This document shows positions 11,347-23,759 of a stretch of DNA of 64,000 nucleotides, piece by piece. The DNA is taken from NCBI GenBank assembly GCA_030407085.1, contig CM059587.1:30787001-30851000 (forward strand), read 5' to 3'. The stretch comes from Trichopria drosophilae (taxonomy: Eukaryota > Arthropoda > Insecta > Hymenoptera > Diapriidae). Numbering within the stretch: position 1 is the stretch's first letter; every line of letters starts with the position of its first letter. The translations under genes and the position numbers were made by a program. The notes beneath the pieces were generated by a model that saw only the letters and a program-made list of their open reading frames with translations, was not told where the DNA came from and made no database searches.

Positions 11347-11580
11347 TTAGATTGTAAAATGACGGCGTTCAGTACCGTAAAATAAAAAAAAAAACAATGA
11401 AACGTTCACACCATTGTCAACGACGACTCTCGCTCTTTCGAGCCACGAGTAGGTCAATGCAACAAGTCGCGCGTTTTGCCCATACCGTTCCAGGGCATTA
11501 CGATAATGCGCCTGTAAGGTTAAAGCATACAAGTCCATGTGAATTACGTTGAAAGCCACGAGGAGCGACACCAAAGCCAG
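11347..11580 (-). other. Coding-like patch of unknown identity on the minus strand
   Basis: Within an AT-rich desert, about 190 bases (11390-11580) are suddenly balanced in composition and keep an open minus-strand frame of 78 codons with no internal stop. The peptide includes VSLLVAFNVIHMDLYAL, a possible hydrophobic segment, and then ALERYGQNARLVALTYSW. The frame closes upstream with TGA at 11583-11581. It could start inside an exon if the ATTAG just upstream serves as an acceptor, but the pyrimidine tract is poor. I do not recognise a family. It may be a relic of a transposon, virus or host gene, or chance. Confidence 0.2.
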
Positions 11581-11639
11581 TCAATCTAATGTGTCATCAT
11601 TTCCAAAATATACAATCTTGAGCAAGAGAAGGCAGTCAT

Positions 11640-12240
11640 TATCACAAAATTAATTTAATTTGTAACATTTTTGGACTCTTCAAGTAAGAAAAGTGTACAT
11701 TAATTCCCTGTCTTCGTACTGTCTTGGAGTGAAAATTATACCACTCTTGAGAAAGAGCGAGTCATTCGAGTTCGAGCAAAATTTCATTCTTAAGTTGAAT
11801 ATTTTTTATTATATGCAAAAAAAACATTCATCCGTTCACTGAAATTATTCGTTTCCACTCCAAGAGGAGTGAATTTTCACGCCAAGAACATTGACGAACA
11901 TCGATGAAGGTAGACACAGTTTTAGGTATACATTGATTATTTCTACCCTGACCAGGACTATATTCCCGCGTGGTCAGAGTTAAGGAAGAATTGTTGGACA
12001 TAAATTGTTTGGAAGAGTTTTTCACTCCTTCAAAAGTGAGGTTACATTCCCGGAAGAAGAATTTCTCTCTTTGACATGAGAACTTTTTAATTACCCATAT
12101 ATTTATTGGAATGAAAAACTAGTTAGTATTTTTAAAAGTGATTAATTTCACTCCAATAAATGAATAGGTGAAAAATAAGTCAGTCACATTAAAGAATAAA
12201 TTTTTCATTCTTCTGAAAGTGTTTGTTCACGGTAATAGAG
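11640..12240. repeat. Region rich in short palindromes built on GAGTGAA / TTCACTC
   Basis: CACTCC-AAGA-GGAGTG lies at 11856-11871, and the 16-base pair 12101-12116 / 12146-12161 (ATTTATTGGAATGAAA and its complement with one mismatch) forms a hairpin. Several more GTGAA or TTCAC phrases lie between. It is perhaps a decayed inverted-repeat element; limits are uncertain. Confidence 0.35.
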
Positions 12241-12539
12241 TGGATTGAAACAAATAATGATCAAAGCGATATTTTTTGGTGATTGGATCGTTCCAAGATG
12301 TCGAAATTAATATTGCAAATTAGCGAGACCCTCACTTTTGTATTTTTCAAAAAAATAATCCAAACAATTGTGGAAAAAATCATTGGGCAGGCGAGTTTTT
12401 GATTAAAGAGAAAAATATAAGAATGCAAACAGTTTTGTTTTTTTCAAAAAATTTGGTTATTTAATTATTTTTTGGAGCGTTAGGTCTCTCATTTACTGGT
12501 TTCATAATGAAATAAGGGTTTAAAAATCATCCCAATGTC

Positions 12540-13170
12540 CAAATTAAACACAGGTCAGCTGGTAAACGATAATGAGGACGAAACGATCCTACAAAATGCG
12601 AATTTGTAATCCTATAGTCGTCTCGCAAGTCGTCGTGAAATGAAAACCTCACGCTGTGCGTAGAATGTGAGACGCTTATCGCAATGGAATCGCGTAAAAA
12701 TGGCGGGGCATAATCTTTATTATCGGCGTTTCATTGTACGGCATTCCTCTGAAACGCGGCCGGCGATGTCGCGTGTCCACGCCGTGTCCAGGGACTCTGG
12801 TTAGCTCGTACAGATTCGCGATGATTGTCGGGAATGTCCGGGCTCGTGTTTACGATTTCTTTCACGGTTATAGGCGTATAGCAGCTCTCCGTGTTGCCTT
12901 TTAGCAAAGGTGTCGAGTTCCAAAGCCATGGAGTAACAACGCCGTAAAGGCGCCTTGCGCAGGCGCGTGCGTCCCGAGCGAAATCCCGTTGCCCTCGCAC
13001 ACATGCCCAATATGGCAGCCATATCTGCATACCTGGTACACTGACCACCTCGATGTCTGCTTGCTACACTAATAATGATGGTGGTCCCAAAAAAGATGTC
13101 GAAATTTAGAGACCAACGTATTAACTTGGAACTGACCAAACCATGCGAAACTGGACGTGTCAAAAGCGAT
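12540..13170. other. GC-richer island
   Basis: CpG-dense patch with GCGCAGGCGCGTGCG near 12957 and several GCCAT phrases (for example ATGGCAGCCATAT near 13012). Minus-strand frames of 105 and 120 codons cross it but show no family resemblance. It is a candidate regulatory island by composition only. Confidence 0.3.
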
Positions 13171-14690
13171 ACCCATCAGCGTATCAATGGAGAGTTATAC
13201 TCCATAGGCAGGAAATCCTAAAGTTAGGGGTCAGATTACAGACAAAGATACTTCTCGATAGTTGCTGATGGAATGTCATTTGGAGGTGGTAGAGAGATGT
13301 GTAAGAGTAGAGTTTAATTTTATACTGGATGTTCTATTCATTAGTGGACGTTGAATTGTTTCCCGTCTTCCAGAATTGTCAACACTGTCATCAACGTTGT
13401 CAATCGCCTTTGTTAGTATATTTTATCATTCTGACTTTGATTGAAGCTTCAACGTTAACGCCCAAAGAACACTTTATGGCTTCAAGTTTAATGAAGGATG
13501 TCGCATCAAGATTGAAGTTGAAAAAATTCAATAGTACATATTCCATACTATTTTTAATGTCGCTCTTCAGTTTACACGAGTTCCAATGTGGCGCCAATCT
13601 TGAAAAAAATTTGAACGATAGCGAGTTGGAAATAGAGCTTTTGAGATTTTGTGTTCAAAAATTCAAAATGGCTGATCCGCAATGTCCTCGTATTCTTTTT
13701 ACGATTTCACAAAAGATAACAATTTCGGACACACTAAAGTGATAAATTAAAAATGGTCGAATCTATATGGTCATCTGTCATCGCTCGGCTCATCAGATGA
13801 TTTTTCGAGATGGATTGGATGAAATATTTTGTGATCCAGAAGAAGAGTCACGTTTTCCTTCGATCAGTCAATTTTTACATGTTGAACAAATGTATTTATT
13901 CAACAGAATACACGTTGTTAGACACTATAGAAGCTACAAATCTCATCTGAAAATCAACGAAAGAATCGCTTAATTTCTTGGATTTTTACATCAGATCAAA
14001 GGTCGCCGAACTTAAGAGATATCTTGTTGAATTAACTACAAAAGAAGTCTATACCGTTCAAGGATACTGCCGGCAAGGTCGTCGAACCCGTTCGGGATGT
14101 TCTCCGCGGACGTTATAAAAATAAATTTCACGTGCTCGAGATCGCTCCTTACTTAACGTCTAGCAACGAATTTATCCCGCATGTATATGGATGACAATTC
14201 ATAAAAAGGTTACGTAATGAGGTCGGCGAACTCACGACACTAACGTCGTATGACGACATACCGGCAGAGCGTATGTTGGAAAAAGTTGCTCCGGTCGAAC
14301 ACCGATTAGGTCGAAGGATACTTGAAGGTCGCGTGATATAATCGTTTTTTCTTCCACGGAAACTGGTTTCGGTTGCACTTTACGAGATGATATGTCGAAA
14401 TAAGCCATTGGCAATGTTTATTTTTATATCGCGCTCCGCTAATATGCCTTTGAAGACAAAAAATCCTAAAGCAATGTGTAGAAGCCCCCGATCGATTAAT
14501 ACTTTGGTATTTTATACGCCATTCATTTACGTCTTTATCGCTCTCTTGGTGTCAACGATTCGATAAGGGCAATCGAATGATAATTGGACGATGATTATCG
14601 GTCATACAACTCTCTACGCAGCTTTTCGCCAATAGAATGCAGGAGAGGCTGCTTAACACAAAATTTTCGTTGTTGTGGTTCTCCAATTTT
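13171..14690. other. Intronic stretch of mixed composition, no supported gene
   Basis: An open frame of 137 codons (13329-13742, plus) and a 60-codon frame (14232-14414, minus) are present. Neither has flanking splice signals of quality nor a recognisable motif. Composition is more balanced than in the desert before 11.3 kb, which may mean an old insertion. Confidence 0.3.
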
Positions 14691-14696
14691 GCTTGT

Positions 14697-14893
14697 AACC
14701 TTATTGAAGCCAAAGAATTAATCCGCTCAGTGGCCCCAGTATTATCTGGAAGCCTCGTACTCCTTATACTACATGCACTGAAGGTGGGGGTAACCAAAAG
14801 ATAATAGCTTAACCTTGCGGATTAATTCATTTGCAAGATACATTTTTTTCCTCTATAAAATTACACGAAATCTCATTGGAACACTTGGACAGT
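14697..14893 (+). repeat. Dispersed repeat pair, copy 1 (partner 57530-57783)
   Basis: AACCTTATTGA, CGCTCAGTG, CCAGTAT, then GGGGGTAA(G/C)CAAAAGA, GCGGATTA, TTACACGAAA and GGAA-A(C/T)A(C/A) occur in the same order and orientation here and at 57.5 kb. Identity is interrupted by indels. It is an old dispersed element or segmental copy; no coding function visible. Confidence 0.65.
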
Positions 14894-14899
14894 TAGCTC

Positions 14900-16250
14900 C
14901 TAGGTCCTAACTGTAATGTTCGCCATGGAAATTACAAGATGGGTTCTAACTTCCAACTCAGGAGATACTTGTCTTCGGATTTAGACGACCATGAAGCCGA
15001 TTAGATAGATTTATCGTGAAGATTAACCCAGTTCCTGTTTGTACACGGTCAAGTTGTCCCACTGGGCAACAGCTGATGTATTGGTTTCAAAGGGAGTTTC
15101 AAGAAAGCCCAATCTGGAAGGTCAATAGCGATAATATTGGCTTGATAATTGGGGTTAAAGGTTGATGTCACTTGAATGTCAACAAATACTTCGCGTATTG
15201 GAAAGCAATGCTCACCATTCCTGAACCAAATTGTTTGTCTTCATAAAAGACTAAACTGAACAGGCATTCAAATATATTGACACTATCAAGTGATATTATC
15301 TCTGTTCAGGAAGGTGCAAGAAATCAGACTTTCATCATCATCGTTATTGAACCATGGTTGTCCGCAGTCCTCATCATAGAAGAATATTTAAGTAATCAAA
15401 CCCACCTGGGGATCCAAATCTTCGCAACATTGTTAGGCTTTTGATGAATTATTTTTTTGACAATGTTGTCCAATTAAGGGAGAAGCTTCGTTTTCATTAG
15501 GCCGGAAATGAACATTGGTTAGTGTGTTTGCAAATGGTTCCGATGCACGAACAATGGGATGATGTCGTGACTGGCCTCCAATATTTATTTTGGTGCCGTT
15601 ATCGCGTCTCTTATCAAATCCGCGAACGTGCCGACGGCTGTCTCTACAGTCGTTTCTTTTCCTCTTTCGCATTCGTTGGACTGAACAAACGGGAATCTTG
15701 CATTGTCAGCGATGGCGATAATAAGACCGCGTGATGTACACAATCTACAGTTAAGCCGATTCCACCTGGTTAACATCCTCGTGATTGAAATCGATCGTTA
15801 CTTCTGGTTTTCGGCACTTGAACGTTTCTTTGTTTTTTTTGGGCCTCGTTATTACCAAACAAAAGAATTTATGACGAACAAAAAGAAAAACGAGGATGAC
15901 GAAACATCTCGGAATCGATAATATAACGGAATTGCATCGTCTTCATTTGAAATATGATGCAGATGTTACAGTCGATATTAAGATGGACGTAATTGGCAGT
16001 AGTACATTTTTTTCTTTCTTGCCTTTGTTTTTATGTTCATCGTCATATCGTATTAGTTGTTTAGTATTATTTTGTAATCAGAGTAATTAATGAATCTTCA
16101 AAGGATAAGTCGAAAATTAATTACTGATGAGTACATTTGTCGATAACGCAGTTTTTTCATTTTTTATATCAGTTATCTCTGATTATTTATTTCCATGCTG
16201 ATCTTTTTTATCTTTTTCTGTCTCTTTCATTCCGCCCGTTTATCACCTTA
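14900..16250. other. Intronic stretch, nothing recognised
   Basis: Several frames of 60-80 codons overlap on both strands near 15.4-15.9 kb without splice context or motif. I see no repeat or RNA gene. Confidence 0.4.
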
Positions 16251-16261
16251 GTTTTTCTACA

Positions 16262-16523
16262 CTGCTCTTACGCCTCACTCTCTCCTTCTGTCTTTGTTCC
16301 CGGTCCCAGAAGAAACCGTTATAAAAAGCGAGTCGATGTCTGATAGGGCGGCTACGACGGAGGCATCGCGCTCCGATAAATCCAGAAGAGTCATCATCGT
16401 CGCTCTCTCGAAACGGTCTTCCAGATTGTCACAGAGGAAGTTGGGGCTTATCGAAACGACTAATTGATTTGTTTTGTCGCCAAGTGTCGTTTTCGCATTT
16501 ACTTTTTTTTTGAATGTGTGCAT
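16262..16523. other. Strong acceptor-like pyrimidine tract and overlapping minus-strand frame
   Basis: On the plus strand a long CT tract (about 16273-16307) ends in CCCAG (AG at 16308-16309), a strong 3' splice site by eye, but no good donor follows within 300 bases. On the minus strand a frame of 82 codons (16523-16275) includes TNQLVVSISPNFLCDNLEDR and looks unbiased rather than low-complexity. The two readings exclude each other. Neither is recognised. Confidence 0.2.
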
Positions 16524-17044
16524 CAGTGATTCGCACGATTTAAGGGGTACTCGAAAGTGGCCAAAAGAACGAGCGATGCGTCGTAAAGAATGATAACTGC
16601 CGATTACACGCCGAGTTTCCCAAAGAACGAAAATTCGTATTACTCCTTAGCTTTAAGAGCATCGTAACGTGAGGAATCGAAAGGTTTTTATGTGCGAATT
16701 CTTATAAAAGGAGGAAGAATAATGGTTCGCCTACAGCAGGTTTCCTCTGAAACCAATAGGTACGCAGAGGATTAAAATACACGAGGGGAAAATATGAAGG
16801 AAAAACGAGACGCTATCGGTGAGAGCGAGTCAAACGGGATATTGCATTAGGAAACTGGTCGAGGTAACTTTGTAGGTTGTAATATGTACACGACGCATCC
16901 GCGATTCTGTTCAAGTAGAAAATTTACATTCGAATCGGTTGCTTATTGATTCGATAATACATTACGGATTAAGGAATTTTTAATATGAAAAAATCAGAGA
17001 GATTTTCTGTCCCGATATGACTTTGAATCAGTTTCTAATGTATA

Positions 17045-17135
17045 TAATCCGCGTGATGGGATTAATATTAACGGTCCCAGCCGAACGCTCACGACATCTT
17101 CGGAATATTTCCCACCCCGGTCGACGATCGTGTCA
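17045..17135 (+). repeat. Dispersed repeat pair, copy 1 (partner 19278-19370)
   Basis: TATAATCCG, then GTCCCAGCCGAACGCT-ACGA, TTC-GAA and TTCCCAC occur in the same order and orientation in both copies, 2.2 kb apart. The shared core GTCCCAGCCGAACGC is exact apart from flanks. Probably a small element or ancient tandem copy. Confidence 0.6.
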
Positions 17136-17492
17136 CGTGGAATGTTCGACAGTTTCCCCGTGCCTTCGGCTGAGCCAGTTTATAGTATTGTCACTACTGT
17201 AGGGTCTTCCTTATTGCATACTGCAGATTTTTCAAAATGGCGGCGGTCTCCCTTATTCTCTACTTCCCCGTTTACCCCCACTGTTAGTGGTCGACGGTCG
17301 AAAACGGTTCGAGATTCGCTCAGCCGCGAAGGTTAGGTTAGGACGCAATGGAGGAGGGAAGCCGACCGAAGGGGAATGAAAAAAAAAATAAGAGATCCTA
17401 AATCCAGAAAATAAGAGGTATCTAACGAATAAGGGAGGATTCAATAAGGGGTATAACTGTATAAGGAGGATGTTCCCATTTGGATTTTAGCA

Positions 17493-17509
17493 CCATCTAG
17501 CGCTTTCGG
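17493..17509 (-). promoter_or_regulatory. CTCF-like motif
   Basis: CCATCTAGCGCTTTCGG reads GCGCTAGATGG on the minus strand, sharing the CTAGATGG core with the sites at 10556 and 21433. Binding is inferred. Confidence 0.25.
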
Positions 17510-19270
17510 AAGAAGCAGAGATTTAAAAACTTTGTTTATAAACATTGACTTTTTCAGAAGGTCATTTTTAGTACAACCTTTTACTAGAAGCTGGAATCAA
17601 ACTAAGCCAAAAAGTGCAAGTTAAAAACGCTTTTTGTCGCTCGTAACAGTCAGGAGATTCCATCTCGTCAATCGATCCGATCCGATGTTCCGAAAACGCA
17701 AACAAAAGGATCCCATCAACCGAATTATCGGGCGTTGCAACCGCAATGTAAATGCGCCCCTGATTTAATTTCGATGAATTATATTCGAAATGCATGGTTG
17801 GGTTCAATGTCCTGGGTTCTTGTAGCAGCGTCACCGCTACTCGTATACTCTGATGCTGGAGCGGGTATCATCGTCGTCATCATCCTCCATAATAACCCAC
17901 CGCCTACGCACGTCGTCGTGTTTCGGCTACATTTTCCGTTTTTTTTTCGACCCTTTCTCTATTTTATTTATTCTTGTTGACCTTACCTCGAACTCGTCTC
18001 TCCGAGTCCCTCTCTCCTCCCGCCCTCCCATCAGAGTCTTCGTTTCTCCATATTCCTTCTTCTATTTTATGTTTCTATATCTGTTGCGCTTCACTGGGAT
18101 ATCGTCTAGTTGTTTTAAACTCAGTGTTTTTTTTTCTCCTGTTTTTGGTGGTTTAAAATTAAAATGGTGGTGAAAAAATAAAAAATTAGTTTGCTGTAAC
18201 TTTTGCAATATTTTTGTTTGTTTTTTAATTTCAACAGAATAAGATAAGTAAATCCTAAATGCAAAAATATATTTGTGAAAGGATTTTATAAGTTAACCGC
18301 TACAAAGGGAGAACGAATATTGGGGGTTGACTAAACTTTATCCCGCTATAGTATTGCTAATAATAGATTGAATTAAAAGTCAAAACTAGAAAAATGTCCG
18401 CATCCGTCTTCCCCGTGTTAAAACCCGGGAGCTGGTTTTTCGAAGACGAGCAGTGTTTATGTTTTCAAGCTTACAGCCGAAATTATTTATTCGATACATA
18501 GGGAACACATGTTCGCCTTATGTTTTATTCAGCGCAATGAATAATGTATTAATCATTGATGTATTTGTCTACCTGAATCACTTTCTTTCGCTCTTTCTAC
18601 GCATTCATTTCTTTACCTTTTTTCTCATTCATTATGTCGAGCTTCGCTTTATTCGTTTGTACCCTTTTTTTGTACTCTTTCGTACTATTCTTTAAATGAG
18701 TCGGAGAAATGGTAAAAGAGAGACAGAGAAAGGAGGAGGAGATCAAGAGTGAAAGAGTTTTATTATCCATTTCTTTATTTGAGTCCTTCACATATATTGA
18801 AATTCTATTAAAATGAATTTATCGAGTCATCAAGTTCCCAGTTTCTTAATTTACGGCCAAAAAATAATATGAATCGAATAACTTTGGTGGCCCACCCTTC
18901 CCCGAGCATTCCTCTCAGATGTGATTGAGCTATTAATTAAGAAAAAGGACTCGAAAAATGAATTGTAACACTAATTTAAATTAAGTTCCAATTTATGTTT
19001 CACATACGTTACTTTTTCGATTCAACTAGACTTGAATAATAAAACATTTTACTTTTGTTGATCCCCATGCCTTTCTTTTTCATTTATTTATGTCTTCAAT
19101 AATACATCAATCCTCAAGTTCGTTGTTCGATAGCTCGTTAAGAATCTTTACCTGTGAATACAGTACACTAAAAAATATACTTTATTCGTTAATACGCCGT
19201 GTAAATATGGTGTTGCTCCGTAAAATAGTGGCAATAAATGATGCATTTTAATAATCGAAATGTATACTGC
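17510..19270. other. Intronic stretch, CT-rich around 17.9-18.1 kb
   Basis: A pyrimidine-rich block (about 17930-18150) and a second near 18590-18690 produce hydrophobic-looking plus-strand frames that are artefacts of T-rich DNA. No acceptor/donor pair or repeat family is seen. Confidence 0.4.
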
Positions 19271-19277
19271 AAGTGTA

Positions 19278-19370
19278 GTATAATCCGAATGGCGGAGCTA
19301 GCGTCAACTGTCCCAGCCGAACGCTTACGAAAGATTCCGAACACTTCCCACTTCGTTCGTCCGTTCTTCG
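19278..19370 (+). repeat. Dispersed repeat pair, copy 2 (partner 17045-17135)
   Basis: Same ordered blocks as copy 1, including GTCCCAGCCGAACGCT and ACACTTCCCAC. It lies just before the fold-back element at 19466. Confidence 0.6.
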
Positions 19371-19465
19371 ATACATATCGGAAATGATCGGCAGCCGTCG
19401 TATGGGTATGACTAAGATAGTTTAAACCAGCGCCGCGGTGTGGATTACTTGCAAGTAATTGTCAA

Positions 19466-20450
19466 GATAAAAAATAATGTATGCTTATATAATAAGCAAG
19501 ATGGCCATGAAATAACCTTGAAGGTAGTCATCATAAGACGAACCGAGGTTATTGTTGAATTCGTCCTTCAAAGCTACAACAAGAATGATCTTGACATTTC
19601 GGGTCTACTTTATTTTCAGAATTATTTAATTCTATTGGAACTTTTGGAATATTGGAAACATGAACGGGACTTGAGCTTACAGCACTTTTGATACTGACAT
19701 TCCATAAGATCGTCTGGGTTTAATTATGGGTAATTATAATCATGCCTTCAAGATTGAGATTGAGATAGAATTAATACAAACAATTATTTCCGAATTTTGT
19801 TTTAGAAAACGAATTCCAAATATTTACGTAATTGAAAACATATATAGGTATGTAGGAATCAAAATTGCGTAACATGGTAACGTTGGAATGTGTTGGCCTT
19901 TTAACTTTTGTAGGGCACTCTGCGTAATGAATAACGAAATCCCTCGCGTTCACTCTCTTTTATTCTACATGCTTGCTTTTCATCTTTCTAAAATTGCACG
20001 GGTGCATGCCAAAGAGATCAAGGGACAAAAGGGACGAGACCGTTGGAAGATAAAAATCGACATAGCTTTGGAAAAACTAGCAAATTATTTTTTTCGAAAG
20101 TATGATTCAAAGTATATTATTTTTCTTATTTACGCAAGAACGGTAAATATATCTTACTCATCACTGTTTTTCTGCAGTTTAAAATTAAACAGCTCAAATC
20201 TGCTTAATATTAGTATAATTTTCTGAAACGTAAGAACGGATATAATTATACATAAGGTCTCCCAAAAGTTCCAATAGATTTAAATGATTTTCAAAATAAA
20301 GTAGAGTCGAAAATGTCAAGGTCATTCTTGTTGTAGCTTTGAAGGACGAATTCAGTAATGACCTTGATTCGTATGATGACTTTGACTACTACTTCAATGT
20401 TATTTCATGGATATGTTGCTTATTATATACGCAAACATTATTTTTCACTT
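19466..20450. mobile_element. Fold-back/TIR element of about 985 bp with arms near 185 bases
   Basis: Left arm 19466-19647 and right arm 20261-20450 are clear reverse complements with scattered substitutions. Both contain AATAATGT, TATATAATAAGCAA, CATGAAATAAC-TTGAAG, GAATTCGTCCTTCAAAGC, CTACAACAAGAATGA and CTATTGGAACTTTTGG. The middle 610 bases hold no transposase. The left arm gives an 83-codon frame, which is not recognised and is explained by the repeat. Probably non-autonomous. Confidence 0.8.
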
Positions 20451-22550
20451 TAAAATACGTGTGCCCAGGGCGCAGGTAAAGGTTAGTGTAAAATACTATT
20501 ATTAATTAATCAAAAAGCAGAATGTTCATATTTAATATAACCTGAACATTCCACATATGAAACTAACAGGATTATTGGAAATTTCCTCGCGTTTTAACAT
20601 TTTAATTTTAGTAAATTGTTTATTATTATTTTATTGACCTTATGGCCACAATTTGAAGTCATGCCAGACCAAAGTACAAAAGTGATTGAAAAAAAATAAC
20701 CTTGAAATAAACGAAAAAGTCAAGGACAGAAGCAAGGTTAGCATTTAAATCCTCATTGAATTCCAGAAACTGTCTGCATAATTCCAAAAGTACAACAGAT
20801 TTTCACTAGAAACATCCATTTGGTCTGGTTTCAGAAGGAAACCAATAAGGTACGAAACGAATTTCTCCAAATAAGACCATTTCTTACCAATGTAATTTGA
20901 TTCTATTATCTTTCGATTTTGGGCAAATACCCACTTACCGATGAAAAAGACAACCCCTATGACAGCCAATGTCACAAATCAGATTTGATTGAATATATTG
21001 AAACTTTAAATTAAAGGTAAAATTAAACAGGTTTTTAAATGTTTTTTAAATTTCTTTGTCTTTCTAGTCATTTCTCTCCTGTCTCGACATTATTGGTTAC
21101 TGTAAAATGCAAGAGAGATTGTGAAAGACAGGCCAAGACGAAGCAACGGAGTCAACCAGAGATAACGAGAGTGTGAGTCCTGGAAAAACTAGTTTCTTGC
21201 CAACAGGCCACTCGTCTTTGTATCTGAACGTACTAAAATGCTTCACCCCTCCGACACTCTCAACAAAGAGAAAATAAATTTGTCGAAAGTATCACGACGA
21301 AAGTTTAACGCCACTCCTGAGTCATACAAAAAACATAATTGGAAAATTCTCATACAAAACTTTATTTCATATTCCCAAAAATACCTGCTTTGCAAATGAA
21401 AAAATGCGTGGAAATACGAATTTCTTGGAGGTCCACTAGATGGCGTATCATTCCGAAAATAGAGTCTAACTAATGGTCGACATGTAGAATAAGCTTTCGT
21501 TTGTTAAATTTGTCAGGAAGAAAAAGAGAGGCACTCGTGATTGCATTTTGCCACTTTAATAACATTGTATGCAATATTATTTTTTGATTTGAGCATCACC
21601 TACTACTCGAAGCATTCATTTATATGTCTGCTTTTATTTTGCATCATACCATCATACCCGTACAAAAAATTACTATAACGTGTATGGCAAATTGCATACG
21701 GCTCGGTATGAGAAAATTACTTCCAAACTTATGACATTTCCAGCACAATAGTAAACTGTTGTTCGGAAAATTCGGATGCTTTTATGTTACCCAAGTAACA
21801 GAAGTTTACTAAATTCTGTAACAGAAAGAAAATAACGAAACTGTAACAGAAATGTAAGATGGAATTAGATAACTAAGGGGGCATTAGTTTGGTTTTTAGC
21901 CGCCAGATGCGGCTGCGACACGTGCTGCCCTACACTTAGCGCCCGTGCTTCCCGTTGTAAAAGTGGGATTTTCATTCGTTATAAGGGATTCCTAGGCCAA
22001 GCAGCAGTAGCGTATAAAACGCGACATATGAATATTGTCAAATTATATGACGTTGATTCTAATATATATGATGACAATATAATTTTCCTTAACTGCTGAT
22101 CATGCATCTTTCATTACATTTAATTTAATAATATGTTGCATGCAAATTAATTCAAGTAATGTTTAAAATATACACTCAATAATTATGCACGTATGTAAAA
22201 CATATTAATAAATGTAAATTAACCAATAGTCGAGAAAATGTTTACTCTCCTTATATTTTTCTGTTAGGGTAACTAAAAATTACTAAACTGATACAGAATA
22301 TTTGTAGCATGTAACTGAATCTTTTTCCTGTTATCGTTTAAAAAAATTACTAAATTGTAACCAAAACGATCACAATAAAAAACTTCAGTTTTCCAGAAAA
22401 TTCGGGAAAAAATTCTAAAAGTGTACAGATGTCGGAAATATCTGCAAGCGAGAGCTCTAATCCTAAAATAATTGATTAAGCCGATCGTTTCTATATCTAA
22501 GGGTAAATTAGTGTACTTTGGCAACATAGAATACGTATTGTTTCCTATTA
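20451..22550. other. Intronic stretch with one CTCF-like site
   Basis: Besides the motif at 21433, a GC-richer scrap lies near 21895-21960 (GCCGCCAGATGCGGC and GACACGTGCTGCC). Loosely repeated GTAACAGAA/GTAACTAAA phrases near 21800 and 22270 suggest a diverged direct repeat. No gene seen. Confidence 0.4.
21433..21445 (+). promoter_or_regulatory. CTCF-like motif (best match in the window)
   Basis: CCACTAGATGGCG fits every position of the CTCF core CCASYAGRKGGCR. Occupancy is inferred, not shown. Confidence 0.4.
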
Positions 22551-23531
22551 TTTCGTAGAGTGGCGCACCACTCGACTACCAAAACCCAACGGTGGCCTGG
22601 AATAACGCAGGTTGAATTACCACTCCAATGGAGTGGGCTCACTCTTAGAAAATCGCAGACATCGTGTGCCCAAGGCAGGTGAATTCATATCGCGTTAGAC
22701 GGCCATCCGCCATGCCTTTTGTCTGAATGCATTGTTGAAACTCGCGGGGGTTCGAAGAGGACGTTTTTAATATCTCCCTTCCCCAGGCACAACATTCAAC
22801 TCTCCCTTTCCAATGCAAGTAACGAGAAACGATTCATGAATGAACCTGGAGTACTATATATGTAGTATACACTCGGTAATGACGACGATGACGAGTACGT
22901 TTTTTCGGCAATGGGAGCTCAGTTTCTTCTCTTGACTGACGGTATTATTTTAATTAAGATATGTGTGTGTGGTTTTATGGACGCACACATGAACGTCAGT
23001 ACATATTTACCTATTCATGAGTTCCCTGCGGACTGGTTCATTCATAAGATATTCATGAGCGTTTGTGAATTTACTCGTGTTTACAAACTTTCATACTTTA
23101 GTCTGTAGAGTTTTTTTCCCTACGGTTAGTAATGATTCTTAATACACGCAGAACTTAAAGGAAACACAGTATCTAAAATATTTATTGTGTTGATCTGGTG
23201 GGTGAAGTGCAACTTTCCACATGCTGCATTGCATGAATCATGTGGAAAAGTAAAAATTCGATTATGGAAGTAGCGCGCTGCCCAAAATTTGTTTAATGTA
23301 ATCCGCCATGGCCAATGTAAGCAAGTGAAAAAGTATAAAGTAGGCTATTAAGTACTACATGAAGTGATGCATGAAGTAATCTTTCACTCTTAAAAATCGT
23401 AGTTTGGAGCGCGAAACATAGTATATTTCCTAACAAGGGTCTAAAGGATACTTTTCAGCATGAGCGGGAACGTAACACACGAAAAAGGTAACTTTCCGCA
23501 CGACCTTTCCGAATGTTCTCACCCTGATTGT
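22551..23531. other. Intronic stretch with small palindromes
   Basis: GAGTGG-CGCA-CCACTC lies near 22557, and a 12-bp stem with a bulge (ACTTTCCACATG at 23212-23223 against 23239-23251) surrounds TGCATTGCATG. No gene or longer repeat seen. Confidence 0.4.
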
Positions 23532-23757
23532 GTAATAATATATTACTCAACGAGGGAGGTAAAATAAAGAATGTCTCAGACTGCGTGTAAATTTTTACCC
23601 GAGGCGAAGCCGAGGGTGAGAAACAGGCAGTCTGAGGTATTCTTTTTTACTTCCCGAGGGAAGTATACGATTTTTCTTTATGGCCGGGAGGATAAGCGAC
23701 ATCTTTCCTTCCGCTTGCGGGAGGAAAGTTGCTGCTTTCCTCCCGGTGTGAAGAAAA
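23532..23757 (-). repeat. Dispersed repeat, copy 2 (inverted partner at 6050-6232)
   Basis: Homologous to the reverse complement of 6050-6232 almost throughout, and longer at its end. A local stem pairs 23569-23584 with 23627-23642 (GAATGTCTCAGACTGC and its near complement) around ACCCGAGGCGAAGCCGAGGGT. The palindrome CTTCCCGAGGGAAG follows. No coding capacity. Confidence 0.75.
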
Positions 23758-23759
23758 CA

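Noticed and set aside
20463..20480. GGCGCAG|GTAAAG as a recursive site
   Set aside because: No pyrimidine tract precedes it.
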